Shown here one piece after another: positions 17,081-25,677 of a DNA stretch of 37,925 nt (the stretch's first letter is position 1; each line of letters starts with the position of its first letter). The notes beneath the pieces were generated by a model. That model saw nothing but the letters and a program-made list of their open reading frames with translations, searched no databases and was not told the origin of the DNA. The DNA is taken from contig NZ_QTQP01000064.1 in assembly GCF_003854275.1 (NCBI RefSeq), forward strand, positions 1 through 37,925, written 5' to 3'. A program made the translations under genes and the position numbers. Origin of the DNA: Burkholderia sp. Bp8963. GTDB lineage: Bacteria; Pseudomonadota; Gammaproteobacteria; Burkholderiales; Burkholderiaceae.

Positions 17081-18163
17081 ATGGACAAAAATTTCATCAA
17101 TTGGGCCAAGGCAAATCAAGACCAGGCTCTCATCGCTAACGGCTTGCTCGAGCCTCGCTATGCGACCGGCGGTATCGGCGCCGCTTTCGTCGTGCGGGCG
17201 GCGCTCTATTTTGAGCGCGCCTTCGACTCGGGCATACGCGCTGCAATCGCCGATTGTCTCGATGACTATCTCCAGACCGCGCCCGACAAGCTGACGTTTG
17301 TCTGGCACAACGGCAAGGCTGCGCAGGCTTTCAAGAAAGCAAAATCACTGCACGAACTCGCCGCTTCGCTGTCGCCGGAAGATCGCTTTGACTTCGACTA
17401 CGTCGGAGGCGAGGAAGCCACGGACGCGAGTCTCTTTCAGTTTTCCGTCGTCGGATTGCGGCAGCGGCAAGAGAAAGTGGGCAATCGAGGATTCAATACG
17501 CTATCGTTTTCCTGGCCCTTGGCCGATGTGCAAGAGAATCCCGACACGTTCGTGAAGCTGTTCTTTGACGCCACGAAGCGGCTCAGCGCGGCCCACGGTC
17601 ACGCTGGCTTCGCGGTCAATCTGTCGCCGACGGCAATCAACGAGAACGAACCGACGGAGTATTGGATTTCGCGGATGATGCCCGGCCTCGATGTCGGTGC
17701 GCCAGGTGACCTGGCAACGCGCCAGCTCAAAGGGAAAATCAAAACCGTCGATTGGCTGACGGCTATCGACAAGTCGATGCTCGACGCCGTCGGTGGGCTC
17801 TCCGCCCTGCGCTCGGAACTGCCTCCGGATTGGTTTGCGATCGGCGATTACGGCACCGGAATAGTCATTCGCGCGGGCGAGCTGCCGGACTCGGGTGCGT
17901 CAGACGACGACGGAAAACCGCCCGTTGTGCCCCCCTCCTACATCATCCTCGACCACGCTTTGCGCGCGATCCGCGCGAGCTCGCTCGACGCGCTGCAACA
18001 CGGCACGGTGAATGGAGGGGCACCAACCTACAACACGGCCACTTCAACGGCCGAGTGGCTCCGTCGCTTTGAAGTGAGCGACGTCGAACTGCTGCAGGCG
18101 AAAGCCGCGGTACTCGACACGCCGCCCTTACCAACCGAAAACGCGATCCCCAATCGGGTCTAG
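17081..18163 (+). CDS. TsiV/DUF3396-type T6SS immunity protein, orphan
   Basis: The 360-residue soluble protein resembles the type VI immunity family formerly called DUF3396. Recognisable parts are the middle segment with AGFAVNLSPTAINENE and EYWISRMMPGLDVGAPGDL, then KTVDWLTAIDKSML and a C-terminal section with DYGTGIVIRAGELPDSG. Members neutralise a co-encoded effector inside the producer cell. No effector lies next to it: upstream is a divergent RpiR-type regulator and downstream a convergent lipoprotein gene. It may be an orphan immunity gene giving resistance to a neighbour's toxin. No strong ribosome-binding site is visible before the ATG. The family call is by recognition, without a search. 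Confidence 0.75.
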   Translation: MDKNFINWAKANQDQALIANGLLEPRYATGGIGAAFVVRAALYFERAFDSGIRAAIADCLDDYLQTAPDKLTFVWHNGKAAQAFKKAKSLHELAASLSPEDRFDFDYVGGEEATDASLFQFSVVGLRQRQEKVGNRGFNTLSFSWPLADVQENPDTFVKLFFDATKRLSAAHGHAGFAVNLSPTAINENEPTEYWISRMMPGLDVGAPGDLATRQLKGKIKTVDWLTAIDKSMLDAVGGLSALRSELPPDWFAIGDYGTGIVIRAGELPDSGASDDDGKPPVVPPSYIILDHALRAIRASSLDALQHGTVNGGAPTYNTATSTAEWLRRFEVSDVELLQAKAAVLDTPPLPTENAIPNRV

Positions 18164-18179
18164 AGGGTGCATGCCCCTG

Positions 18180-18665
18180 CTACTTCTTCTCCGGCATGGC
18201 CGACGAGTGATGGCTTGTAATCAGCCATTGCACCCCATCCCAGTGATACGTGTAGGTGTAGCGGGCCTTAACAACCGCACCAGTCCTTGCGAAGGTAAAG
18301 GTGTAAAGCCCGGCATCCACGGCAGAATTGCACCCCAGTTCAATGTAGCGGAAGTCGATCTTTCCGGACGGACCATCTTGCAGGAAATGATGGAAATAGT
18401 CCTCTTTGTCTGCGGCAGTCAAGCGCGGCTTGTTTGATACCGTTGGAAGAAGAATCGACCGCTCCGCATAGTTGGCGACCACCTTGTGGGGGTCCCCGGT
18501 TTGCAGCGACTGATTCCATCGATCAAACAGCCCCGAAATCTCTTGCTCTGACGTGACCTTGCAGCTTTCCGTGCGCGACGCCGGCGCATTGTTCGACATG
18601 CTTTGGTTCGCAGCGCATCCAGCGAGCACGAACGAAAAGACCACTATGATTGACCGCTTCATCAC
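18180..18665 (-). CDS. Small NTF2-like (SgcJ/CaMKII-association type) lipoprotein
   Basis: This 161-residue protein has a short signal peptide ending in the lipobox LAGC (Cys17), so it should be lipidated and anchored in the cell envelope. The remaining sequence fits the NTF2-like fold of the SgcJ/EcaC group: EISGLFDRWNQSLQTGDPHKV, YAERSILLPT, a central PRLTAADKEDYFHHFL, and a C-terminal strand region YTYTYHWDGVQWLITSHHSS. No catalytic function is established for such proteins. The gene converges on the TsiV-type gene, with stops 16 bases apart. An alternative start one codon downstream is equally possible. Confidence 0.75.
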   Translation of the reverse strand: MMKRSIIVVFSFVLAGCAANQSMSNNAPASRTESCKVTSEQEISGLFDRWNQSLQTGDPHKVVANYAERSILLPTVSNKPRLTAADKEDYFHHFLQDGPSGKIDFRYIELGCNSAVDAGLYTFTFARTGAVVKARYTYTYHWDGVQWLITSHHSSAMPEKK

Positions 18666-18841
18666 GGCACGTCTCCAGTCAGGTGTTCAAGAGAAGTTGT
18701 CAGGCGAATGCCTCTTCGTCGCGCTTTGTTTTGAAAACATAACGATTGCGCTTGCGCGCAAGCCGACTCCCGCAAAGTATAAGTAGATTTGCAACTGGGG
18801 GTCTGACTTTTATCATATGGCGTCCCCCTGGCCTCTGAGCC

Positions 18842-20680
18842 TCAGTGAATGGGGCGCTCGAGTTTGATGTGGTAACGCTTGACCTTCGCGTAAAGGGCTG
18901 GCTTGGATATCTCCAGCACTGCGGCGCAACGCGTGACATTGAACTGACACGCGGCAAGCGCACGGCGGATCGCGTCCCGCTCGACATCTTTCAGGGGCTG
19001 CACCTGTTGGTGGCCGCGCGACTCGGTACTGTCGCACGGGTCCTTGGGCGGTTCACCTGCTTTGCCGCCGGTGGCATCACGCTGAGGACGAAGGAGTGCA
19101 GACACGTCACAAATGACCTCGTCATCGCTCAGGTTGACGACCCGCTCCACGAGGTTCTCGAGTTCTCGAACGTTCCCTGGCCAGTCGTACTCGTTCATCT
19201 GCGCCAGAGCTCGTTCGCTGAATCCGAAAATGGGCTTGTCGAGCAACGCAGCATACTTGCGCAGGAAGAAGTTCGCGGTTGCGGTAATGTCCTCCCGGCG
19301 CGAACGCAGCGGCGGGATGGCAATTTCAATCACATTGCACCGGTAATACAGGTCCTCCCGGAATTCCTTCGCGGCAACCATTGCCGCGAGGTCACGGTTG
19401 CTTGCACAGATGATACGGACGTCGATCGGAATTCCCTTGGTATCGCCGAGCCTCGTGACTTCCCGCTCCTGCAAGACCCTGAGCAGCTTGGCTTGAACGT
19501 CAATCGGCAGTTCCGAAATCTCGTCGAGAAATACCGTGCCGCCATCTGCCGACTCGAATTTCCCGGGTCGTCCGTCCTTTGTTGCCCCTGTAAAGCTGCC
19601 AGGCGCATGACCGAACAGTTCGCTCTCGATCAAGTCATGCGGCAATGCAGCACAGTTGATTGCGATGAATGATTGAGTATTGCGTGAACTCGCGTTGTGG
19701 ATGGCCTGAGCGAAAACCTCCTTGCCCACACCGCTCTCGCCGCTTAGAAGCAGATTGGCAGAACCGCGCGCCGCCTTGCGCGCGGCGCTCACGGATGCGA
19801 GCAGGCTCTCGCTCTGGCCAACGATGCTCTCGAACGTATAACGTGCGTAGTTACCCGCATACTTGCCGGCAATCTTGCGCACGCGCTTGATCTCGCGGAA
19901 CGTGTTGACGACCGAGACAACTTGCCCGCAACCATTCTTGATGGGGATCGCGGTGTCCATCAAATGCAGATGGCGGGCCGGCGAATCGATGATGAGCTCA
20001 CGATCCACGTAACCAACGCCAGTGGTAAATATCGGGGCGATGATGGGCTCGAAATCGATCAGGTCGCCCAGCGGCTTTCCGATGCTCTTCACGGGATCGA
20101 TGCCGAGAATATGACCGGCGACCGTACTCGCGTGCCGGACCACGCCGCCTCGACCGAGCACCATCAATCCGTCGCCGATGTGGTCAATGATCGCGTTCTG
20201 CTCTTCAACCAGCGTTTGGTGTGCAATCAGGTCGAAGTAGGACTTGACCACGACGCCGAACGTAATCCGCAGCAGCGCCATGAGATCGTCCAATGGCTGC
20301 CCTTCACTTTCTCGACGCCGGAAAGCGATGACGAAGAGTTCGGACGACCCACAGTCGACCGACGTAACCGCACATTCGAGCTGCCTGTCGGCCAGCTGCA
20401 CAGCCACTGAAGCCGCGCCATCGGAAGGCTGCACTTGCCGGGCCGCTTGAAGAATCCCGACGCAATCCTGTTTGTCGATGTCGATGCCGCAACACGCGGC
20501 CAGGTCCTCGCCACTGCTTGACGAGGAAGACTCCAACGCAACAGCATCGTCGCTGACGGCGAGCACGTAAGTGCGGAACCGAACGGCTGCGGTGCGCCGC
20601 GCCTCGCGCCAACAGTCGGAATCAATCGCCGACTGCAGGTCCGACACCCTTTCAGCGGTTCGGAGATTTTGCTCGTCCAT
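18842..20680 (-). CDS. Sigma-54-dependent activator (PAS - AAA+ - Fis HTH)
   Basis: The protein has an N-terminal sensory part with a PAS domain (EEQNAIIDHIGDGLMVLGRGG), an AAA+ domain and a C-terminal Fis-type helix-turn-helix (FNVTRCAAVLEISKPALYAKVKR). In the AAA+ domain Walker A is GESGVGKE (about residue 313), Walker B GGTVFLDEI, and WPGNVRELENLVERVV follows. The sigma-54 contact loop reads GSFTGA, a tolerated variant of GAFTGA. It remodels sigma-54 polymerase at -24/-12 promoters, most plausibly the one at 25678-25692 heading this operon. The start is uncertain: the ATG at 20680 avoids overlap with the preceding gene but lacks a clear ribosome-binding site, and in-frame ATGs exist up to 20860. 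Confidence 0.88.
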   Translation of the reverse strand: MDEQNLRTAERVSDLQSAIDSDCWREARRTAAVRFRTYVLAVSDDAVALESSSSSSGEDLAACCGIDIDKQDCVGILQAARQVQPSDGAASVAVQLADRQLECAVTSVDCGSSELFVIAFRRRESEGQPLDDLMALLRITFGVVVKSYFDLIAHQTLVEEQNAIIDHIGDGLMVLGRGGVVRHASTVAGHILGIDPVKSIGKPLGDLIDFEPIIAPIFTTGVGYVDRELIIDSPARHLHLMDTAIPIKNGCGQVVSVVNTFREIKRVRKIAGKYAGNYARYTFESIVGQSESLLASVSAARKAARGSANLLLSGESGVGKEVFAQAIHNASSRNTQSFIAINCAALPHDLIESELFGHAPGSFTGATKDGRPGKFESADGGTVFLDEISELPIDVQAKLLRVLQEREVTRLGDTKGIPIDVRIICASNRDLAAMVAAKEFREDLYYRCNVIEIAIPPLRSRREDITATANFFLRKYAALLDKPIFGFSERALAQMNEYDWPGNVRELENLVERVVNLSDDEVICDVSALLRPQRDATGGKAGEPPKDPCDSTESRGHQQVQPLKDVERDAIRRALAACQFNVTRCAAVLEISKPALYAKVKRYHIKLERPIH

Positions 20681-20732
20681 TATCGTTCGCAAAACTGTGG
20701 CAGACCGATCCAGCTTACCAGCAGCAAAAAAT

Positions 20733-21149
20733 TCAAGGTTCCCCGTCGTGAACCGTCTTACGCGACGCAGCACGCTTCTCGATTCCAGCTCGATCGACAA
20801 CAGCCCGCGCATGCGTGCCGCGACCGACTTGCCCCTTCGGATCGTTGGCGACAACGTCAAACACGTACAGGCTTCCGTCCATCGACCTGAACGTGGCAGT
20901 GGCCGTCACCTCGACGCCGACCGGGGTCGGCGCTGAATGGGTCAGTTGAGTGTTCACCCCGACCGACAACTGTCCTTCCTTGAGTTCGCCTCGCATGATT
21001 TCCGCGCACGCACGCTCCATCAACGCGAGCATCGCAGGTGTCGACATGACGTCGGGATACCTTTCCTCCGTGCCATTTCCATAGGCGGAAGCAAGATCCT
21101 GCGTTCCTACGCGGCGACTCAAGGTCGCCGTAGCTCCATCACCAATCAT
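20733..21149 (-). CDS. FlK-like hot-dog thioesterase, intact catalytic triad
   Basis: Starting at 21149 (MIGDG, with GGAG about 7 bases upstream), the product has 138 residues. It aligns by eye with fluoroacetyl-CoA thioesterase FlK. VMSTPAMLALMERAC supplies Thr37 and Glu45, LTHSAPTPVG supplies His71, and GTHARAV matches the C-terminal strand. The FlK triad is Thr42-Glu50-His76, so this copy should be active on an acyl-CoA. FlK-like proteins are widespread and most are not specific for fluoroacetyl-CoA. It lies between the binding-protein gene and the sigma-54 activator and probably removes a dead-end or toxic CoA thioester. Confidence 0.82.
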   Translation of the reverse strand: MIGDGATATLSRRVGTQDLASAYGNGTEERYPDVMSTPAMLALMERACAEIMRGELKEGQLSVGVNTQLTHSAPTPVGVEVTATATFRSMDGSLYVFDVVANDPKGQVGRGTHARAVVDRAGIEKRAASRKTVHDGEP

Positions 21150-21182
21150 ATGATCTCCGCGTGAATGACTTCCAGGAAAAGG

Positions 21183-21204
21183 CGGGCCGCCTTGCGACGG
21201 CCCG
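21183..21204 (-). repeat. Hairpin between binding-protein gene and thioesterase
   Basis: CGGGCCG (21183-21189) and CGGCCCG (21198-21204) form a 7-base-pair stem with an 8-base loop. On the minus strand CCTTTT follows, giving at most a weak terminator. It may partly insulate the last two genes or stabilise the 3' end of the binding-protein message. Confidence 0.4.
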
Positions 21205-21241
21205 AAAAGACGACGGTACTGAACTGGAGAACAGCGACCGC

Positions 21242-22381
21242 CTACTTCTGTTCGACAGGCGTCAGGTTGCCATCCGAGAGCCTGTACATGGTCACGGGCG
21301 CATCCACCCAATCCCCGTTCGGGTCAAACTTGACCGGGCCGAGCATGCTGTTGAACGGGTCCTGGTGGAGAACCTTGAAGAACGCGTCGGGTGACGTTGA
21401 ATTCGCCTTCCTCATCGCATCGACGACAACGATCGTCGCCGCGTAGAACGCCGGCGCATACGTGTCGACATTTGCCCCATACGCAGTCCTGAATCGCTCA
21501 CGAAAGCGCTTTCCGTCGGGCAGACTGTCAAGGGGGGTGCCGCCCTGCGCACAATACATCCTGTTATTGAGCACGTTGTTCGAAAGCTTTGCGAACTCTG
21601 GAGAACAGATGCCATCGCCGCCAACGAGGACCGCGTCAATACCAAGATCCGTCATCTGGCGCGCCAGCAGCGCGGCCTGGGCATAGTAGCCGCCGTAGAA
21701 AACGACCTGCGGATTTGTCGCCTTGATCTGAGTCAGGATACCCTTGAAGTCGGTGGCCTTGTCGCTGCTGTATTGACGCGAAACGACTTGCAATCCGTTC
21801 TTCCGGGCTGTATCGACGAACACGTCTGCCACGCCCGCGCCATACGCAGTGCGGTCATCAATGACCGCTGCCCGCTGTGCGCGCAGCACCTTCGACGCAT
21901 AAACGGCCATTCGACCGCCCATGACGTTGTCATTCGTCGCGAGACGAAACACGTACGGGTACCCCAGTTTTGTCAGCTGCGGATTCGACGACGCGCCGGT
22001 GATCATGACAACGTGCGCGTCGTTGTAGATGCGGGCCGCCGGAATACTCACACCGGAGTTGTAGTGTCCGATAACCGCCACGACACCATCGTCCACCAGC
22101 TTCTGTGCGACATTGACGCCGACCTTCGGATCGCCCTGGTCGTCAACCGACACCAGCTGAAAGCGGACCGGCTGCCCCCCGATGACGAGCTTCTTCGCAT
22201 TGAGTTCGTTGATGGCCAACTGAACGCCGCGCTCGTCGTCCTTGCCGCTTTGAGCAGAACTCCCAGTTAGCGGCCCCGCTGCGCCGATCTTCACTACCGT
22301 CTCGGCACTGGCGCACCACGTTGCGCCAATCATTCCCAATCCAATCGTGGCTGCCGCATACATCAAGGCGATGCGATTCAT
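21242..22381 (-). CDS. Periplasmic binding protein, branched-chain amino acid type (LivK-like)
   Basis: The 379-residue protein has a signal peptide of about 26 residues ending at ASAE. It then shows the LivJ/LivK-type fold: VKIGAAGPLTGSSAQSGKDDERGVQLAINELN, the GVVAVIGHYNSGVSIPAARIY hinge, and FKGILTQIKATNPQVVFYGGYY. No permease or ATPase gene accompanies it, so it must borrow a transporter or act in sensing. Such family members also bind aromatic and other organic acids, so the ligand is probably the acid that the ligase activates. It belongs to the sigma-54 operon, 29 bases after the HAD gene. Confidence 0.92.
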   Translation of the reverse strand: MNRIALMYAAATIGLGMIGATWCASAETVVKIGAAGPLTGSSAQSGKDDERGVQLAINELNAKKLVIGGQPVRFQLVSVDDQGDPKVGVNVAQKLVDDGVVAVIGHYNSGVSIPAARIYNDAHVVMITGASSNPQLTKLGYPYVFRLATNDNVMGGRMAVYASKVLRAQRAAVIDDRTAYGAGVADVFVDTARKNGLQVVSRQYSSDKATDFKGILTQIKATNPQVVFYGGYYAQAALLARQMTDLGIDAVLVGGDGICSPEFAKLSNNVLNNRMYCAQGGTPLDSLPDGKRFRERFRTAYGANVDTYAPAFYAATIVVVDAMRKANSTSPDAFFKVLHQDPFNSMLGPVKFDPNGDWVDAPVTMYRLSDGNLTPVEQK

Positions 22382-22410
22382 CTTGGTTCCCCTGAAGAGT
22401 TGAGCTGCTG

Positions 22411-23103
22411 CTATCGCAGGATGTCCCGAACCGGCGACAGAGTTCCAAATTCAAAATCCGGCCGAGGCTGCCACGGCCCCAGCTTGTCTCCAGTGCGATT
22501 GATCCACGCGACGTTCATTCCGAGCGGCTTCGCGCCATCGATGTCGGCCCAGCTTGCGAGCGAGCAATGCAGGACGTTCTGCGCGCCAACCCCCAACCGA
22601 TCGAGCGCCAGACTGAAGATGAGGTGCGACGGCTTGTATGCCTTGGCCATCTCGGCAGTCGTGACATGCTCGAAGTAGCTCACCAATCGGCTGCGCTTCC
22701 AGAGATCGCTGTCCATATTCGTAATGGGCATCAACGGGTATCGCGTGCTGATCCACTCGAGGAAGCTCACCGCGTCGGCGTGCGGTGGCGATTCTTCGAC
22801 CAGATGGGTGAGCAGCGTATCGGTCAGCTTCTCGACGTCGTGGCCATCGAGGGCCTTCGGGAACAGGTCGTTGAAGCAGCTGGTCAATGCATCCTGGGCG
22901 ACGGCGCGGTAGCTACGGTACGCGCCACCTCGATACAGGCGAACATTGCGCATGTCCCACTCGAGGTAGATCTCGAAGACCGGATGAGGAGAGTCCACAC
23001 CCAGGATGCGCATCACCTCGGCGATGCCGGCCATGCCGCCCTTGTCGACGTCGACAAGTGTCCCGAAATAATCGAACGTCAGCGCCTTGATATCCATTTT
23101 CAT
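22411..23103 (-). CDS. HAD hydrolase, type II haloacid dehalogenase-like
   Basis: In this 230-residue HAD protein the nucleophile motif is FDYFGTLVD (Asp11), with Phe13 at the position where phosphatases have the acid/base Asp. That is the pattern of L-2-haloacid dehalogenases. Other parts fit: an Arg-containing helix WDMRNVRLYRG, Lys in AYKPSHLIF, and an Asp in WADIDGAK followed by NVAWINR. ITNMD stands where dehalogenases usually have LSNG, and the Asn of the SSN motif is not obvious, so dehalogenation is not certain. The start overlaps the hydratase stop (ATGA); an ATG two codons later is also possible. It acts in the cytoplasm of the putative acid pathway. Confidence 0.82.
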   Translation of the reverse strand: MKMDIKALTFDYFGTLVDVDKGGMAGIAEVMRILGVDSPHPVFEIYLEWDMRNVRLYRGGAYRSYRAVAQDALTSCFNDLFPKALDGHDVEKLTDTLLTHLVEESPPHADAVSFLEWISTRYPLMPITNMDSDLWKRSRLVSYFEHVTTAEMAKAYKPSHLIFSLALDRLGVGAQNVLHCSLASWADIDGAKPLGMNVAWINRTGDKLGPWQPRPDFEFGTLSPVRDILR

Positions 23104-23858
23104 TTCCTCATTGCAAAAGTTTGTACGCGCGCGGCGGCGTCCGGCGTCGCGAATGCAGCAACCGTCGCCCGCTGCTCGAGCTCGAGGCTACGGGCAAGGT
23201 CCGTGGAAAGCTCGTCGGTCAGCAGACGTTTGAGACGTGAGACCGAAAACGACGAACGCTCTGCGACGCGGGCTGCAAGCGCGTGCGCTGTCGCAACAAG
23301 CTCCTCTCCGTTGACCACACGGTTCACCAGGCCGAGAGACTGCAATTGAAGCGCTGTCTGTCGCTCACCGAGCAGCCAGAGTTCCATTGCTCGCTGGTAG
23401 CCGACAATTTTCGGCAACAGATGAGTGACGCCTCCGGTGACGAACTGCCCCCACTCCATTTCCGGGAAGAAGCAGACCAACTCGTCGGACGCGACCACGA
23501 GGTCGCAGTTGAGCAACCATTCAAAGCCCCCGCCAACGGCAAATCCGTGAATTGCACCGACAACCGGCTTCCCGTTGAACATGAGATCGCGCGTGATCTG
23601 TTGAATGCGCTCGACATGGCTGCGAATGCTCGCGTCGCTCTCCGTCTGTTTCCCGAACTCCTTGAGATCATCCCCGGCGCAGAACGCCCGGCCTGCACCG
23701 GTCAATACGATGGCCTTGCAATCTTCATCCGAATTGACTTCGACGAGTGCCCGATGAAGGTCATCCAGCAGATCACCACTGATCGCATTGAGGCGCTCCG
23801 GCCGATTGAGCGTGACGGTCGACACGGCGCCCGACTTCTCGACGATTGCGTAGCTCAT
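23100..23858 (-). CDS. Enoyl-CoA hydratase/isomerase (crotonase family)
   Basis: The 252-residue crotonase starts at 23858 (MSYAIVEKSG), with a strong AAGGAGG just upstream inside the end of the ligase gene. VTLNRPERLNAIS, the oxyanion-hole loop GRAFCAGDDLKEF, and the second loop AIHGFAVGGGFEWLLNCDLVVASD are standard. A Glu sits in the GGGFEW segment and another in FFPEMEWGQF, so hydratase chemistry is possible, but crotonases catalyse several reactions. Overlaps with both neighbours (TGATG with the ligase, ATGA with the HAD gene) imply coupled expression. It should act on the CoA thioester made by the ligase. Confidence 0.92.
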   Translation of the reverse strand: MSYAIVEKSGAVSTVTLNRPERLNAISGDLLDDLHRALVEVNSDEDCKAIVLTGAGRAFCAGDDLKEFGKQTESDASIRSHVERIQQITRDLMFNGKPVVGAIHGFAVGGGFEWLLNCDLVVASDELVCFFPEMEWGQFVTGGVTHLLPKIVGYQRAMELWLLGERQTALQLQSLGLVNRVVNGEELVATAHALAARVAERSSFSVSRLKRLLTDELSTDLARSLELEQRATVAAFATPDAAARVQTFAMRK

Positions 23859-25204
23859 CACGCCTCCTTTTCTACCCAGCGGGTCTTGCCTTCGGTGCGG
23901 GGGAAATGCTCGAATGGCACGATCGTGACCTGTGCGGTCGAGCCGACCTTGCTTCGAACCGCCGCCTCGACCTGCGCCGCGGCTTCGGCCCACCGTGTAA
24001 TCGGCAACCGTTGGGCGGCCTCAACCGTCATCGTGATGCGGTCATACGGCCCATCGCCCTTCAGCACGATCCGGAAAATTCCCGACGCCCATTGCGGAAC
24101 GGATTCGACGGCAACACGCACCGCGCTCGGGAAAACGTTGATGCCCCGGACGTTAAACATGTCGTCGGTTCGACCGGTGACGCGGAAACGCCAGGCCGTC
24201 CGCCCGTCCGGACCGGGGTCGACGCCGGTTACCGTAACGACGTCTCGGGTCCGATATCGGACCAACGGCTGACACTCCTTCTGCAAGTGCGTGCACACAA
24301 GCTCACCAACCGTTCCTTCCTCGACCGGAAGGCGCTCGAGCGTTGCGGGGTCCAGGATCTCCGCGAACACGACGTCGCTCGCGTGATACAGCAGATCATG
24401 GGTCCAGTCCGTTTGACCGCCGAGAATACTCAACACCTCCGACAGACCAAAGTTCGCGTTGCGTACTTTGAAACCCCACTTCTCCTCCATCGCATTTCTC
24501 AGATCGGGGTTGTCCAGTCCGGCCTCGCCGCCAAACAGACCCAGCGTCAGCTTCAGGTCGCGGGGACGCAGATCTCCCGACTCCCGCAGAATCTGCTCGA
24601 TGAGTCCCGGATAGGAAGGCGTACACGAGATCGCGTTAATCCCGAGATTGACGATCGAATCGATGAGCAGCTTCGTGTTTCCGACACCGAAAGGGATCAC
24701 GGTGGCGCCTGTCGCCTCCAGGATCGTGTGGTCAGTGAAGCCTCCGGTCCACATGCAGTAGTTCAGACAGTGGACCACACGGTCGGTGGGCCGCAGTCCC
24801 GCGGCCCACATCGACCGGGCTCCAACGTGAGCAATTCTCTGCGCATCTGCCGCGCTGTTCGCAAGAATCAAGGGGCGGCCGGTTGTACCGGACGTACGAT
24901 GCAGGCGCGCCACGCGAGACTCGCCGCAGGCAACGTAGTCGCCGAACGGCGACGCATTTTCCTGGCTGATTCGAAGCTCATCCTTTTCCGTGAGGGGAAG
25001 CTCCTGCAACGAGTCAAGCGTGACTTCGTCGGTGATCCAGCGGGACAGCTTCGTTCGATAGAACAAAGACATCGATCGGAGATAGTTCCACTGAGTCGTC
25101 CAAAGCCTGTCCTGATGCTTTCGCACTTCGGACAGAGGCAAAGTCTCAAAAGCATCGTCAAAGAGTGCGTTACCGTCGGCACGAGACGCCAAGTTCATTT
25201 TCAC
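23858..25204 (-). CDS. PaaK-like acyl/aryl-CoA ligase
   Basis: This 448-residue AMP-forming ligase is of the phenylacetate-CoA ligase type. The P-loop is RLHRTSGTTGRPLIL. The adenylate region is LVRYRTRDVVTV, and the hinge is FRVTGRTDDMFNVRGINVFPSAVR, close to the PaaK signature. The C-terminal small domain carries EGKTRWVEKEA near its end, with the Lys expected for adenylation. It converts a carboxylic acid, ATP and CoA into the acyl-CoA, the entry step of the pathway. The remaining phenylacetate genes are absent, so the substrate is not simply phenylacetate by context. It lies 69 bases downstream of the first thioesterase gene. Confidence 0.92.
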   Translation of the reverse strand: MKMNLASRADGNALFDDAFETLPLSEVRKHQDRLWTTQWNYLRSMSLFYRTKLSRWITDEVTLDSLQELPLTEKDELRISQENASPFGDYVACGESRVARLHRTSGTTGRPLILANSAADAQRIAHVGARSMWAAGLRPTDRVVHCLNYCMWTGGFTDHTILEATGATVIPFGVGNTKLLIDSIVNLGINAISCTPSYPGLIEQILRESGDLRPRDLKLTLGLFGGEAGLDNPDLRNAMEEKWGFKVRNANFGLSEVLSILGGQTDWTHDLLYHASDVVFAEILDPATLERLPVEEGTVGELVCTHLQKECQPLVRYRTRDVVTVTGVDPGPDGRTAWRFRVTGRTDDMFNVRGINVFPSAVRVAVESVPQWASGIFRIVLKGDGPYDRITMTVEAAQRLPITRWAEAAAQVEAAVRSKVGSTAQVTIVPFEHFPRTEGKTRWVEKEA

Positions 25205-25273
25205 CGTCCTTTAGTAGATCTAAAACAAAATCAATGACCATGGTGCAGTCGAAAGCAATCGATATCCAAGCGA

Positions 25274-25645
25274 TCAAGACGTAGCGCGTACGACAATCCG
25301 AGCGTGGCTTCCGCTCACGATCGGCATCCCTCTGTCGGTGGCAACAAAGTCGAACCAGTAGAGATCACGGTCGCGCGATCGAAACGTCGCCGTGCCCCGA
25401 ATCTCCGACTTTCCTCGCGATTGCATGAGTCGCGACAGGTGCGTGATAACGCCCATCGACGTTTGTCCGGCCTTGAGTACGTCGCGCATCGCCTCACTGC
25501 ACGCACATTCCATGAGTGCGGAAAGCTCTGCTGTAGACAGTACGGCCACGCACGATAGCGATGAATCACTCGAGGAATGTGCGGAGCAGTTACAACGCTC
25601 GTTCGACCTCGTTACAGTTGCGCTGCTGCTACCCGGTACAAGCAT
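25274..25645 (-). CDS. FlK-like hot-dog protein lacking the catalytic His
   Basis: This 123-residue paralogue of the thioesterase at 20733 is the first gene of the operon. A perfect GGAGG lies 5 bases before the ATG at 25645, fixing the start. VLSTAELSALMECACSEAM keeps Thr38 and Glu46 of the FlK-type triad, but where the paralogue has LTHSAPTPVG this one has LSRLMQSRGK, with Arg72 in place of His. The C-terminal part (ATFRSRDRDLYWFDFVA, GSHARIVV) is well kept. The N-terminal 30 residues are Ser-rich and poorly conserved. It may be a non-catalytic acyl-CoA binder, a partner of the active copy, or a decaying gene. Confidence 0.75.
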   Translation of the reverse strand: MLVPGSSSATVTRSNERCNCSAHSSSDSSLSCVAVLSTAELSALMECACSEAMRDVLKAGQTSMGVITHLSRLMQSRGKSEIRGTATFRSRDRDLYWFDFVATDRGMPIVSGSHARIVVRATS

Positions 25646-25677
25646 GGATGCCTCCGTCTGGACCTACCCGGAATGAC

